Shown piece by piece: positions 26,773-36,310 of a stretch of 64,000 nt of DNA. The DNA comes from an uncultured Bacteroidales bacterium (lineage in GTDB: Bacteria > Bacteroidota > Bacteroidia > Bacteroidales > Bacteroidaceae). The stretch is taken from assembly GCA_902788315.1 (NCBI GenBank), contig CADAJS010000013.1, positions 1-64,000 on the forward strand, in the 5' to 3' direction. Both the position numbers and the translations under genes were made by a program. Numbering within the stretch: position 1 is the stretch's first letter; each line of letters opens with the position of its first letter. Under the pieces are notes generated by a model that had not been told where the DNA came from, made no database searches, and worked only from the letters and a program-made list of their open reading frames with translations.

Positions 26773-29206
26773 AACCCTCATCGCATGTGCCCTACTGATT
26801 CATGCGACCCATGCCCGGGCCATCGACGTACAGACACTACGTCTGAGCCGCCCTTTCCCCACAATTACTCCCGTGCTCACCGACACGACCGACGTCCGAG
26901 GCGAGAAATTCAAGATGGACGACATCCTGCTGGACATGCCGCTCCCTATGAGCGCATGGAAAAGCGGCGAACAGCTCACAGACAGCATCCTTCCGGCAAA
27001 CGGGGCAGGCGATGCGGTGCGACTGGCCGGATTCCAGGTGGAGACACCGAAATTCGCCAAGTGTGAAGTGAAGGCTAACGGCACACTGAAACCTATCATA
27101 TATGTGGATGGCAAGAAGCAGAACTCGGCCAACCTGACACCTGGACGGCACGACATCGTACTGAAGTTCATCCAGAAACAGGGAAAGGCCGACACACTGA
27201 AGGTATCCGTCGAGAGCAAACAGGAGGATGCGCTCACCGTGAACCCAGAGGGTAAACGCCTATACACGCTGGAGGACTACCTCTATGGACGACGTGCAGG
27301 AAGCACAAGTCTGAGCGCCTCGGGCCGATACGTACGCTACACGATAACCACCACACTCGAAGGAGGCAAGACAGAGACCAGCGAGCGAATCCTTGACCTC
27401 AAGGACGGACGCGAGATACACACTGAAGGATTCAAGCAATGGGCAAGCAAGGGTGACAACTATATACGAAGCCGCAAAGACGGCAAAGGCAGCATCGTCT
27501 ATGAGACGGTGAACCCGCAGGATGGCCATGCCACTCACCTCTTCACCGACGAAACTGCTTCGGGAGGTACTTTCCTGTCAGGCGAGCGCCAGATGCTCAT
27601 ATATAAGAACACCGAAGGACCTAAGGAGGACAAGCAGGTGTTCCAGATCCTGGAGCCAGACGACCGCATCCCCGGATGGCGCGACCGTACGAACGTACGC
27701 CTGCTGGACGTGGAAACAGGGCGCACCATTCCCCTCACCCTGGGACAGCACGACGTATCGGCAGTCCCCTCACGCGACGGCAAGCGTATCATCCTCATGG
27801 TTTACGAACACGACATCACACAGCGTCCATTCACTTTCACTACAGCCCTCCTGCTCGACGTTGAGACGATGCAGACGGATACCCTCGTGCGCCACGACGG
27901 CTTTGTGGCACAGGCAAAGTGGGCTCCCGACGGTGAGACGATATTCTTCAGCGGAAGTCCCGAAGCATTCGGAGGAATCGGCATCAACGACCCTACGGGC
28001 AAGACGCCCAGCATGGAGCAGATGGAACTTTTCGAGATGAATCCCACGACAAAGGAGGTACGTTCCCTAAGTCGCGACTTCGACCCGAACATCCAGCGCT
28101 GGGAATGCAGCGTATATGATGGAAATATCTATGCCCTGTGTGAGAACCACGACCTGCGCGAGATATTCCGCCTCGACCGCAAGAACGGCACATGGAGCCG
28201 CCTGCCGCTGAGCGAGGAATACATCTATAGTTTTTCGCTGAGCGAGGAAAAGCCTTTGCTCACCTATACGGGCCAGAGCCACAGCAACAGCGACCGCATC
28301 TATGCCGTTGACCTGAAGTCGGGCAAAGAACGACTGTTGCTCGACCTCAACGAGGAACGCATGGGCGACATTGCCCTGGGCGATTTCGACGAATGGAACT
28401 TCCAAAGCAGCCGGGGCGACACCATCTACGGACGCTACTATCTGCCACCACACTTCGATGCGTCGCACCAGTATCCGATGCTGGTATATTACTACGGCGG
28501 ATGTTCCCCTGTGGGGCGCTACCTTGAGAGCTACTACAACTTCCACGGGTGGGCAGCCATGGGATATATCGTCTATGTCATCCAGCCCAGCGGCGCCACA
28601 GGATTCGGACAAGAGTTCGCTGCTCGCCATGTGAATGCCTATGGCGACTACACAGCCGATGACATCATTGAGGGTACCAAGAAGTTCTGTGCCGAGCACC
28701 CCTTCGTGAACTCCAAGAAGATAGGCTGTCTGGGAGCCAGCTATGGCGGTTTCATGACCATGTATCTGCAGACAAAGACCGATATCTTTGCCGCAGCGAT
28801 GGCCCACGCCGGCATCAGCAACCCTGCCAGCTACTGGGGCTACGGTTACTGGGGCTACAGCTACAATGCTGTCTGTGCGGCGGACAGCTATCCGTGGAAC
28901 AACCCCGAACTGTACAGCGGCCATGCTCCGCTCTTCAATGCCGACAAAGTTCACACCCCGATACTCTTCCTCCACGGAGGCAGCGACACCAATGTTCCTA
29001 TCGTCGAAAGCACACAGATGTTCAACGCGCTTAAGATTCTCGGACGCGACTGTGCCTTCATCACCGTAGAGGGGCAGAATCATCACATCTTAGAATATGA
29101 ACGCCGCATCAAGTGGGTTTATACCTTCTATGCATGGTTTGCCAAGTATCTGCAGGACGACCCCACATGGTGGGAAACACTTTATCCGACGAAGAACCTG
29201 AAGTAA
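26756..29206 (+). CDS. Exported S9-family serine peptidase (prolyl oligopeptidase/DPP-like)
   Basis: An 816-residue peptidase with an N-terminal signal sequence (about 22 residues, ending in HARA). Residues about 60-540 form the beta-propeller-type N-terminal region, and residues about 555-816 the alpha/beta-hydrolase domain. The catalytic triad is visible: Ser in GASYGG (about 661), Asp in GGSDTNVP (about 743) and His in GQNHHI (about 776). It likely cleaves peptides in the periplasm. The gene starts within the last codons of relA in another frame, suggesting translational coupling, and mutS2 follows 27 bp later. Confidence 0.93.
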   Translation: MYHVHKTLIACALLIHATHARAIDVQTLRLSRPFPTITPVLTDTTDVRGEKFKMDDILLDMPLPMSAWKSGEQLTDSILPANGAGDAVRLAGFQVETPKFAKCEVKANGTLKPIIYVDGKKQNSANLTPGRHDIVLKFIQKQGKADTLKVSVESKQEDALTVNPEGKRLYTLEDYLYGRRAGSTSLSASGRYVRYTITTTLEGGKTETSERILDLKDGREIHTEGFKQWASKGDNYIRSRKDGKGSIVYETVNPQDGHATHLFTDETASGGTFLSGERQMLIYKNTEGPKEDKQVFQILEPDDRIPGWRDRTNVRLLDVETGRTIPLTLGQHDVSAVPSRDGKRIILMVYEHDITQRPFTFTTALLLDVETMQTDTLVRHDGFVAQAKWAPDGETIFFSGSPEAFGGIGINDPTGKTPSMEQMELFEMNPTTKEVRSLSRDFDPNIQRWECSVYDGNIYALCENHDLREIFRLDRKNGTWSRLPLSEEYIYSFSLSEEKPLLTYTGQSHSNSDRIYAVDLKSGKERLLLDLNEERMGDIALGDFDEWNFQSSRGDTIYGRYYLPPHFDASHQYPMLVYYYGGCSPVGRYLESYYNFHGWAAMGYIVYVIQPSGATGFGQEFAARHVNAYGDYTADDIIEGTKKFCAEHPFVNSKKIGCLGASYGGFMTMYLQTKTDIFAAAMAHAGISNPASYWGYGYWGYSYNAVCAADSYPWNNPELYSGHAPLFNADKVHTPILFLHGGSDTNVPIVESTQMFNALKILGRDCAFITVEGQNHHILEYERRIKWVYTFYAWFAKYLQDDPTWWETLYPTKNLK

Positions 29207-29233
29207 CATGGCACTTTAATAAAAAAACAGACG

Positions 29234-31768
29234 ATGCTATATCCCAACAACTTCGAACAGAAGATAGGATTCACCGATATACGTACACTACTGCTCGGAC
29301 AATGCTCCAGCACCCTTGGGCGTGAGCGTGTGGACGAGATGCACTTTCAGCATAATCCCGATGTAGTGCGCGCCCTGCACGGACAGGTGGGCGAGCTGCG
29401 TCGTATGCTGAGCGAACTGACGGAACAGCCCGAGCAGGAATTCTACGATCTGCGTGCCTGCATCCACCGCATCCGCATCGAGGGCACACATCTCGAGGAA
29501 CAGGAGATGTGGAACCTATTTCGTTCACTGACGACGATGCACGCCTGGGCAGCACTCGTTCGACAGGAGGACGAGGACAAACCACGCTTTCCCGAACTGG
29601 ATCGGCTCTCACAGGGCGTCTTCACCTTCCACGCCGTGACACGCCGTATCGAACAGATCTTGGACAAGTATGGACGCATAAAGGATGAAGCCAGCAGCGA
29701 ACTGAACCGCATACGCCATGAGCTTCGTCGTTCGGAAGGCAGCGTGAGCCAAGCACTGAACCGAATTCTGCGCAGCGCCCAGGCAGAGGGCCTTGTAGAA
29801 AAAGACGTGACGCCCACCCTGCGCGACGGACGCCTCGTCCTCCCCGTAGCACCGGCACTGAAGCGACGCTTCAAGGGTATCGTACACGACGAGAGTGCTA
29901 CAGGAAAGACCGTCTTCATCGAGCCAGAAGAAGTGGTTGAAGCAAACAATCATATACGCGAACTGGAGGCAGAGGAGAAACGTGAAGTCGTACGCATCCT
30001 GCGCGAATTTACCGATAGCCTACGCCCAAACGTCAAAGAACTGCTACGCGGCTTTGACTTTCTGGCTGATATGGAGTTTCTGCTGGCCAAGGCTCGCCTG
30101 TCTGACCAGCTGCGTGCCGTATCCCCTACCATCGCCCCCAGTCCGCTCATCGACTGGACTATGGCACGCCATCCGTTGCTCGAACTCTCACTACGGGGTC
30201 AAGGCAAGAAAGTGGTGCCGCTGGAGATAGAACTGCATCGCAAACAGCGTATCCTCATCATCAGCGGCCCGAACGCCGGCGGCAAGAGTGTCTGCCTGAA
30301 GACCGTAGGCCTGCTACAATATATGCTGCAATGCGGCTTGCCCGTGCCCATGGGCGAGAACTCGCACTGCGGCATCTTTGATCACCTGTTCATTGACATC
30401 GGTGACGAACAGAGTATCGAGGACGACCTGAGCACATACAGCGGACATCTGAGAAACATGCGCAACATGATGCAGCATTGCGACCCCTCCAGTCTGCTGC
30501 TCATCGACGAGTTTGGCGGTGGTACCGAACCCACCATCGGCGGTGCCATTGCCGAGTCTGTGCTGCGCAGATTCGTGCAACGAGGGACCTTCGCCGTGAT
30601 TACCACACATTACCAGAATTTGAAGCACTTTGCCGAAGACACGCCAGGCGTGGTCAACGGTGCTATGCTCTACGACCGACAGAAGATGGAGGCGCTGTTC
30701 CAGCTACAGATAGGCCACCCCGGTAGCAGCTTCGCAGTGGAGATTGCACGTAAGACAGGAATCCCGGAGGACGTGATTGCCGACGCCACGGAACTCGTGG
30801 GCAAAGAATATGTGAATGCAGACAAATATCTGCTCGACATTACACGCGACAAGCGCTATTGGGAGGGAAAACGCCAGACCATACACTCGCAGGAGAAGCA
30901 GATGCAGGCTACGATCGAACGATACGAGCAGGAAATCACCGAGCTTCGAGCCAAGCGCAAAGAAATCATCCGCGAAGCCAAACAACAGGCTGAGCAGATT
31001 ATCCGAGACTCAAATGCAATGGTGGAGCGTACCATCCGCAAGATTCGCGAGGCACAGGCTGAGCGGGAGCGCACAAAAGAGCTACGCCAAGAAATGGACG
31101 ACTTCCGCCGCCGTCTCGAAGAGGAAAGCCAGCACGAACACGATGAGATGATTGAGAAGAAGATGCGCAAAATCGAGGATCGACGAAAGCGCAAGGAGGA
31201 GCGACGCAGCAACAAGGAACGCCTCTCGGCCCAGCAATCATCATCGACGCCCGGCGGCACACAAACAGGTAGCACAGCCAAGGACGGTCGTTCTGACGAG
31301 ACACAGCTGCAGAAGGGACAGTCCGTGCGCATCAAGGGACAGACGAGTGTGGGTGAAGTCATTGAGATACAGGGTAAGCAGGCAGTGGTGGCTTTCGGCA
31401 TGATGCGTACTGTAGTGGACATCAGCCGGCTTGTACCAGCAAAAAAACAGGAGGAGGCACAGCATGTAACTGTGTCTTACCTAAGCCGCAGCACACAAGA
31501 CCAAATGCGCCAGCGCAACCTGAATTTCAAACAGGAAATCGACATACGAGGCATGCGAGGCGAGGAAGCCCTGCAGGCCATCACCTACTATATAGACGAT
31601 GCCATTCTAGTGGGTGCTTCGCGCGTAAGGATACTTCACGGTACGGGCAATGGCATCCTGCGACAGCTCATACGCCAGTATCTATCCACGGTGCCAGCCG
31701 TGCGCTCGGCTCACGACGAGCATGTACAGCTGGGCGGAGCAGGCATCACTGTCGTCGAACTCTCATGA
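29234..31768 (+). CDS. mutS2: MutS2 ATPase/endonuclease
   Basis: An 844-residue MutS-like protein of the MutS2 type, which lacks the mismatch-recognition domain. It is implicated in suppressing recombination and in rescuing collided ribosomes. It has the core/clamp region (1-290), Walker A GPNAGGKSV (about 346-354), Walker B LLIDEFGGGTEP (about 421-432) and a long charged coiled coil (about 535-680, with runs of Glu/Arg/Lys). A low-complexity Ser/Gln/Gly linker precedes the C-terminal Smr endonuclease domain (about 768-844, EIDIRGMRGEEA and ILHGTGNG). Its end overlaps the convergent fusion gene by six bases. Confidence 0.96.
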   Translation: MLYPNNFEQKIGFTDIRTLLLGQCSSTLGRERVDEMHFQHNPDVVRALHGQVGELRRMLSELTEQPEQEFYDLRACIHRIRIEGTHLEEQEMWNLFRSLTTMHAWAALVRQEDEDKPRFPELDRLSQGVFTFHAVTRRIEQILDKYGRIKDEASSELNRIRHELRRSEGSVSQALNRILRSAQAEGLVEKDVTPTLRDGRLVLPVAPALKRRFKGIVHDESATGKTVFIEPEEVVEANNHIRELEAEEKREVVRILREFTDSLRPNVKELLRGFDFLADMEFLLAKARLSDQLRAVSPTIAPSPLIDWTMARHPLLELSLRGQGKKVVPLEIELHRKQRILIISGPNAGGKSVCLKTVGLLQYMLQCGLPVPMGENSHCGIFDHLFIDIGDEQSIEDDLSTYSGHLRNMRNMMQHCDPSSLLLIDEFGGGTEPTIGGAIAESVLRRFVQRGTFAVITTHYQNLKHFAEDTPGVVNGAMLYDRQKMEALFQLQIGHPGSSFAVEIARKTGIPEDVIADATELVGKEYVNADKYLLDITRDKRYWEGKRQTIHSQEKQMQATIERYEQEITELRAKRKEIIREAKQQAEQIIRDSNAMVERTIRKIREAQAERERTKELRQEMDDFRRRLEEESQHEHDEMIEKKMRKIEDRRKRKEERRSNKERLSAQQSSSTPGGTQTGSTAKDGRSDETQLQKGQSVRIKGQTSVGEVIEIQGKQAVVAFGMMRTVVDISRLVPAKKQEEAQHVTVSYLSRSTQDQMRQRNLNFKQEIDIRGMRGEEALQAITYYIDDAILVGASRVRILHGTGNGILRQLIRQYLSTVPAVRSAHDEHVQLGGAGITVVELS

Positions 31769-33964
31769 TCCGACGTTAAACGAATTCACCATCTGAATGA
31801 CAAAGGCCACCTCGTCTTCCGTGAGCACACTGTTAATGGGCAACGAGAGTATCTCCCGATGAATGCGCTCCGTAATGGGATACGAAAGATTGTTCCACTC
31901 GGCATAAGCCGCCTGCTTGTGCGGAGGAATAGGATAATGAATGAGTGTCTCCACTCCATGCTGGGCAAGATATGCCTTTAGCGCATCGCGTGCCGGGCAG
32001 CGTACAGCAAAGACGTGGAAGACATGCTCCTCGGGATTTTCCGGCATGGAAGGCAACGTGATCAGCGGGTTCTCTATACCTTTATAATAAAGCGCCGCTA
32101 TCTGGCGGCGGCGTTCATTACGCGCATCAAGCTGTTCCAGTTTGACGCAGAGCGCAGCGGCATGAATCTCGTCCATACGGCTGTTTCGTCCGCGCAGTTC
32201 GTTCACATACTTTTCACGGCTACCATAGTTGGCTATCGTGCGTACCACGCGTGCCAGCTCTTCATCGTCTGTGGTCACGGCACCGGCATCTCCCAGTGCG
32301 CCCAAGTTCTTCCCCGGATAGAAACTGAAGCCGGAAGCATCGCAGAGATGACCGGCATGGACACCTCCCTGCTCCACCCCCTGAGCCTGAGCCACGTCGT
32401 CCAGTACCTTCAGTCCATGACGGAGGGCAATTTCATTGATAGCCTTCATGTCACAGCAGCGGCCATAGAGATGGACAGGCATGATAGCACGCGTACGCTC
32501 CGTGATGAGCGATTCGATGCGCTGCGGGTCGATGAGACACGTCTCCAGCGTTGGCTCACACAGAACAGGCTTCAGCCCCGCATTGGAGACTGCCAAAATG
32601 GAGGCGATGTACGTATTAGCTGGCACGATTACCTCATCATCCGCTTGCCAGCCCAATAGTTCGCGCCAGGCAAGCAGGATGAGCGTCAGGGCCTCCAGGC
32701 CGTTGCCTACAGCCACACAGTGGCGTGCACCCACATAGTCGGCGAACTGTTGCTCGAAGCGTTGTACCTCCTCGCCCAGCAGGAACCACCCACGATGTAT
32801 CACGCGCAGTACGGCATCTGAGAGCTGTGGTTCATAGGAGTTACTTATTTTCTTTAAGTCAAGAAACTTAACCTCTTGAACTGCACTACTCTGTGGTTCG
32901 TCAATCATATGGTCGACGATATCGCGGTCGAGCATCACTTCATATGTATCATAGCACACGGCACGTCCGCCGAATCCCTCCTTCTGGAAGACGAGCCCGT
33001 CGTTGAGATACCATCCCCCTTTCTCATTTGAAGTGCCAAAATCGACATACTCCATCTGTTTGTAGCGTTCGTTTATGAGATGGCGGAAGAGTAAGTCAAG
33101 CGCACCGTATGCCCTCCCCTCCTCATCGGCAGCAATGTACTGGACGCGCGCCACCTGTCGCGTCTCGAACAGGACAGAGCCAGCTACTATCTTGGCATGG
33201 TCACGGACAAGGAAGAGCTTTATCTCACGCGGGAAACGCTGCATGAGCATCTGCATCTCCTCAAACGTATGCACGGGATGAGCTGAATGATACTTGTCAA
33301 GTACGTGCTCGAGCAACGTCCAATATTCTAGCAGGCTGTCCCAATCCCCCTCGGGCATGCGATCGATATAGAAGCCGTGGTCGATGGCCTTGCGAGCCTG
33401 TCTCTGTCGGAGCGTACGCATGCGCAGTGGATTACGCAACGAGACCACCGTGCTCACAAGCCGATGTGTCAGTCGGCAATGTGCACGAAACAGGGCATAG
33501 AGATCCTCGCCGCAGGGCTGAGCACTATATATATAAGGTATAGGTTTATATACAATCTTGCGCGCCTGAAGGTAGGAGATGTAATATAGGAAAATGGACT
33601 TCAATATACTGATCACCTCTTTCTGTGTGACATCTTCCTTCACAATCAGACCGCCATACGTGAGTCCCTGGTGGGTATAGACACATCGCTCGTGCTCGTC
33701 CCAGTTGGCCGGCATCACAGCCACCAAGTTGTGCATCGAGAGTTCGGTATCGTCCTCTTCATCGGAAGGCTCCACTCCGTCGAAAACCATCACCGAGCAG
33801 TCAAAGAAACGATCGGCATGGTAGTCCATGAAGCCGCGTCGGATGAGGAATGTACCATTCTTCGAGTGGGACACGAATTCGTCCCACAGTTCACGTCTGT
33901 TTATTGAATATGCTGTAACCGTCATATATCTCTTTAACGTAACTAAATCCAGCCGGAGTCGCAT
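31763..33964 (-). CDS. Fusion of GNAT/FemAB-like acyltransferase with DegT/DnrJ-type aminotransferase
   Basis: A 733-residue protein with two halves normally found as separate enzymes. Residues about 1-365 resemble a GNAT/FemAB-like acyltransferase (LFLVRDHAKIVAGSVLFET, VDFGTSNEKGGWYLNDGL). Residues about 370-733 are a complete PLP-dependent sugar aminotransferase (EVIVPANTYIASILAVSNAG, DDVAQAQGV, FYPGKNLGALGDAG with the PLP Lys near 552, NSRMDEIHAA). Such enzymes transfer and then acylate an amino group on a nucleotide-linked sugar for surface glycans. The promoter at 33985-34015 rules out the longest start (34042); the ATG at 33964 has an AAAGGAG site, 33925 is an alternative. The 3' end overlaps mutS2 by six bases. 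Confidence 0.85.
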   Translation of the reverse strand: MRLRLDLVTLKRYMTVTAYSINRRELWDEFVSHSKNGTFLIRRGFMDYHADRFFDCSVMVFDGVEPSDEEDDTELSMHNLVAVMPANWDEHERCVYTHQGLTYGGLIVKEDVTQKEVISILKSIFLYYISYLQARKIVYKPIPYIYSAQPCGEDLYALFRAHCRLTHRLVSTVVSLRNPLRMRTLRQRQARKAIDHGFYIDRMPEGDWDSLLEYWTLLEHVLDKYHSAHPVHTFEEMQMLMQRFPREIKLFLVRDHAKIVAGSVLFETRQVARVQYIAADEEGRAYGALDLLFRHLINERYKQMEYVDFGTSNEKGGWYLNDGLVFQKEGFGGRAVCYDTYEVMLDRDIVDHMIDEPQSSAVQEVKFLDLKKISNSYEPQLSDAVLRVIHRGWFLLGEEVQRFEQQFADYVGARHCVAVGNGLEALTLILLAWRELLGWQADDEVIVPANTYIASILAVSNAGLKPVLCEPTLETCLIDPQRIESLITERTRAIMPVHLYGRCCDMKAINEIALRHGLKVLDDVAQAQGVEQGGVHAGHLCDASGFSFYPGKNLGALGDAGAVTTDDEELARVVRTIANYGSREKYVNELRGRNSRMDEIHAAALCVKLEQLDARNERRRQIAALYYKGIENPLITLPSMPENPEEHVFHVFAVRCPARDALKAYLAQHGVETLIHYPIPPHKQAAYAEWNNLSYPITERIHREILSLPINSVLTEDEVAFVIQMVNSFNVGS

Positions 33965-33984
33965 ATCACGCTCCTTTCGTGGGA

Positions 33985-34015
33985 CAAAGTTACGAATAAA
34001 CGAGAGTAATGCAAA
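33985..34015 (-). promoter_or_regulatory. Promoter of the acyltransferase-aminotransferase fusion
   Basis: On the minus strand: -33 TTTG (34012-34015), 19-bp spacer, -7 TAACTTTG (33985-33992). The transcription start would fall near 33978, inside the longest open frame, which fixes a downstream start codon. Confidence 0.8.
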
Positions 34016-34215
34016 GGAAAAAGCCAATCTTTTTACTTTCATTACCGAATGGCAGTAACTTCGATCGAAGGTCAGAGTAACAAATTAACTGGCAAAGCAC
34101 AAAGCAAAATGGGTAAATTTCGGCTTTATGCTTGCGAGCAGAAGCGCCTCTGAATGTGCACCCGACTCGTCAAAGACACACGACTACGCCTTCCGCACAA
34201 AAAAGCATGAATATA

Positions 34216-34247
34216 TTTGGCACTTTCCACGCTAATTCGTAACTTTG
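34216..34247 (+). promoter_or_regulatory. Promoter of the O6-methylguanine-DNA methyltransferase gene
   Basis: -33 TTTG (34216-34219), 20-bp spacer, -7 TAACTTTG (34240-34247). It overlaps the possible start codon at 34245, so translation must begin at 34269. Confidence 0.8.
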
Positions 34248-34268
34248 GAGCGCAAACAACACGCACGC

Positions 34269-34829
34269 ATGGAAAAGCACAACATTATCAATTATCAGTA
34301 CTACACGTCGCCGTGTGGCGAGTTGGTGCTCTATTCCTTCAATGGACGCCTGTGTATGTGCAACTGGGAGGACAGTCATGACCAGAGTTCGGCCAGCCTG
34401 GCCTTGCGTCGCGAACTGAAAGCCGACTTCGAACAGAAGCCCACGGCCGTGATACTCGAGGCGCGCCGTCAGCTCACTGCCTACTTCCGGCGAAAGAGCG
34501 AAACGCTGAAGGTTCCCCTGCTTCTCGTTGGCACCGAGTTTCAGAAACGAGTCTGGAAGTCGCTCACAAAGATTCCTTATGGGAAAACCATCACCTACGG
34601 CGACCTGGCCCGAGAGTTGGGTGTTCCCACGGCCACACGTGCCGTGGCCAAAGCCTGTAGCGAGAACATACTCTCGCTATTTCTCCCATGCCACCGCGTG
34701 GTGGGAAAAAACGGACAACTACAAGGCTACAGCGGGGGACTCGACGTAAAACGATTCCTCCTCGACCTCGAGGACAACACGCTCTTCATGCCCGAGTTTA
34801 CCCCACAAGAGAAGGAAAACGAGAGCTAA
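34269..34829 (+). CDS. ogt: Methylated-DNA--protein-cysteine S-methyltransferase
   Basis: A 186-residue suicide repair protein that transfers the alkyl group from O6-alkylguanine to its own cysteine. The active-site motif LPCHRVVG has the acceptor Cys at about residue 141. It is preceded by the helix-turn-helix segment GKTITYGDLARELGVPTATRAVAKA and an Asn hinge (SENILSLFLPCHRV, where most relatives have Asn-Pro). The N-terminal 85 residues form the small alpha/beta domain. The start at 34269 is set by the promoter position. Gene is monocistronic, divergent from the fusion gene. Confidence 0.95.
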   Translation: MEKHNIINYQYYTSPCGELVLYSFNGRLCMCNWEDSHDQSSASLALRRELKADFEQKPTAVILEARRQLTAYFRRKSETLKVPLLLVGTEFQKRVWKSLTKIPYGKTITYGDLARELGVPTATRAVAKACSENILSLFLPCHRVVGKNGQLQGYSGGLDVKRFLLDLEDNTLFMPEFTPQEKENES

Positions 34830-34884
34830 ACTTTACCCTTAAAGAGAAACTTTTCGATATTGGACGAAAAAAAACACGGAAATA

Positions 34885-34916
34885 CTTGCAGAGTATTCAA
34901 AAATGATGTACCTTTG
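34885..34916 (+). promoter_or_regulatory. Promoter of the tRNA-Ser/tRNA-Glu operon
   Basis: -33 CTTG (34885-34888), 20-bp spacer, -7 TACCTTTG (34909-34916). About 45-50 bases of leader follow before tRNA-Ser. Confidence 0.75.
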
Positions 34917-34970
34917 CACCGCATTTGGGACGAAACCCTGTCGCAAGCGACATCAAGCGCGATGTAGAAA

Positions 34971-35060
34971 GGAAGTTTGGGTGAGTGGCTGAAACCACCA
35001 GTTTGCTAAACTGACGTGCGGGTTACCGTACCGGGGGTTCGAATCCCCCAGCTTCCGCCA
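34971..35060 (+). tRNA. tRNA-Ser (anticodon GCU)
   Basis: A class II tRNA with a long variable arm. Acceptor GGAAGTT pairs with AGCTTCC; the anticodon loop TTGCTAA gives GCU (serine AGC/AGU); the T arm is GGGGGTTCGAATCCCCC; and CCA is encoded at the 3' end. Confidence 0.95.
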
Positions 35061-35081
35061 GGGAATCTCGGATGCAACTAT

Positions 35082-35153
35082 GGCGCTTTCGTCTAGCGGC
35101 TAGGACACATGCCTCTCACGCATGGAACACGGGTTCGATTCCCGTAGGCGCTA
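35082..35153 (+). tRNA. tRNA-Glu (anticodon CUC)
   Basis: The cloverleaf has the tRNA-Glu signature TCGTCTAG after the acceptor stem (GGCGCTT/AGGCGCT with G-U pairs). The anticodon loop CTCTCAC gives CUC for GAG codons, and the T arm is CGGGTTCGATTCCCG. CCA is not encoded. It is transcribed with tRNA-Ser 21 bases upstream. Confidence 0.93.
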
Positions 35154-35157
35154 CAAA

Positions 35158-35200
35158 GAACGGATGGGCAACCCTTCAAAAAGGTTGCCCATTCGTCGTT
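35158..35200 (+). terminator. Terminator of the tRNA operon
   Basis: Near-perfect inverted repeat ACGGATGGGCAACC (35160-35173) with GGTTGCCCATTCGT (35183-35196) around a CTTCAAAAA loop, starting about five bases after tRNA-Glu. The downstream T-tract is short. Confidence 0.75.
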
Positions 35201-35293
35201 TAATCAGGGACAGACACCCTGCACTCCCCTTCCCCATACGACATACATGGGAGAATGGCAGAGGCATGAGAGACGAAAGGAACCGGATTACGT

Positions 35294-35785
35294 ATGAAAG
35301 ATTTTGCAGCAATTGACTTCGAGACGGCGAACAACGAACGATCCTCCGTCTGCTCCGTGGGCATCGTCATTGTCAGGAACGGCGAGATGGTGGATTCATT
35401 CTATTCACTCATTCAGCCCGAGCCAAACTACTATAATTATTGGTGCAGTCAGGTACACGGGTTATGTCGTGAGGACACAGACGACGCACCCGTCTTCCCG
35501 GAGGTTTGGAAAAAGATAGCACCCATGATTGAAGGACTTCCACTGGTGGCTCACAACAAGCCCTTTGACGAAAGTTGCCTGAAGGCTGTATTCCGCGTCT
35601 ATCAGATGGACTATCCCGACTATGAGTTTTATGATACCCTGTGCGTCTCTCGTCGGAGGTTACCTTGGTTGGCCAACCATCAACTTCACACCGTAGCTGC
35701 AGCCTGCGGCTACCAGCTAGAGAACCATCACCATGCCCTCGCCGATGCCGAAGCCTGCGCATGGATTGCAAGGGAAATACTATAG
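35294..35785 (+). CDS. DnaQ-like 3'-5' exonuclease (DEDDh)
   Basis: A 163-residue single-domain exonuclease. The Exo I motif is AIDFETAN (Asp8, Glu10), Exo II lies in LVAHNKPFDESCLKAVF, and Exo III is HHALADAEACAWI with the His and Asp expected for the DEDDh subclass. It is close in form to stand-alone polymerase III epsilon-like domains of Bacteroidales; whether it proofreads or trims RNA or DNA cannot be told from sequence. It lies about 140 bp after the tRNA operon and appears monocistronic. Confidence 0.9.
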   Translation: MKDFAAIDFETANNERSSVCSVGIVIVRNGEMVDSFYSLIQPEPNYYNYWCSQVHGLCREDTDDAPVFPEVWKKIAPMIEGLPLVAHNKPFDESCLKAVFRVYQMDYPDYEFYDTLCVSRRRLPWLANHQLHTVAAACGYQLENHHHALADAEACAWIAREIL

Positions 35786-35956
35786 CAGCATTGAGCAGTT
35801 ATGGATTTTAGTTTCGGATGTATGTAGATCCGGAACTCCAATCAGATTACTTTTCGTTCTATTCCTTGCTTTTGCACTCACGTAATCGCATCACCTTATC
35901 TGATTTTTAGCGACATCGTATATGCCGCAAGAAAAGATTTCGACTTCAGACGGCCC

Positions 35957-36022
35957 GGGCCGTCCGGTTAGACGCCTCGGGCCGTCCGAATAGACGCCCC
36001 GGGCCGTCCAACCGTCCGCCCC
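35957..36022. repeat. Three tandem 22-bp GGGCCGTCC units
   Basis: Units at 35957-35978, 35979-36000 and 36001-36022 each start with GGGCCGTCC and end with a GACGCC(T/C)C-like segment (the third is more diverged). The region is much more GC-rich than its AT-rich surroundings. Confidence 0.8.
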
Positions 36023-36200
36023 GAGGCATTTTCCTTATCCAGCCGACTTCATCTCCCTCCTGAGTCGGTTACACATCCCTTTTCACCCTGCTCCGCGTCC
36101 CCATCCTCCCAGTTCCGTCCATCATAGATAAACACGTGCTTTGTCACAGACAAATAATTCTGTCACAAAACATAGGCAAAGCAGAATGGGTATCGACAGA

Positions 36201-36240
36201 AATCAGCAGAGGCGGGCATTATTGCCCGCCTCTGCTGATT
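36201..36240. terminator. 17-bp perfect palindrome, possible terminator
   Basis: Arms AATCAGCAGAGGCGGGC (36201-36217) and its complement (36224-36240) around ATTATT. It has the shape of a factor-independent hairpin but lacks a clear T run on either side, and it is more than 100 bp from the nearest stop codon. Confidence 0.45.
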
Positions 36241-36310
36241 CTTACTTTGGAAACTGTGTTTATATTTACCCAGTACCTTGGCTGTGTCGAGATGATTTAC
36301 GTTCGGCAAG

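Noticed and set aside
35957..36022. CRISPR-like array or prophage attachment site
   Set aside because: Three contiguous 22-bp units without spacers, and no integrase or phage genes nearby. The tRNA genes at 34971-35153 are intact with no direct repeat of their 3' ends that I could find.
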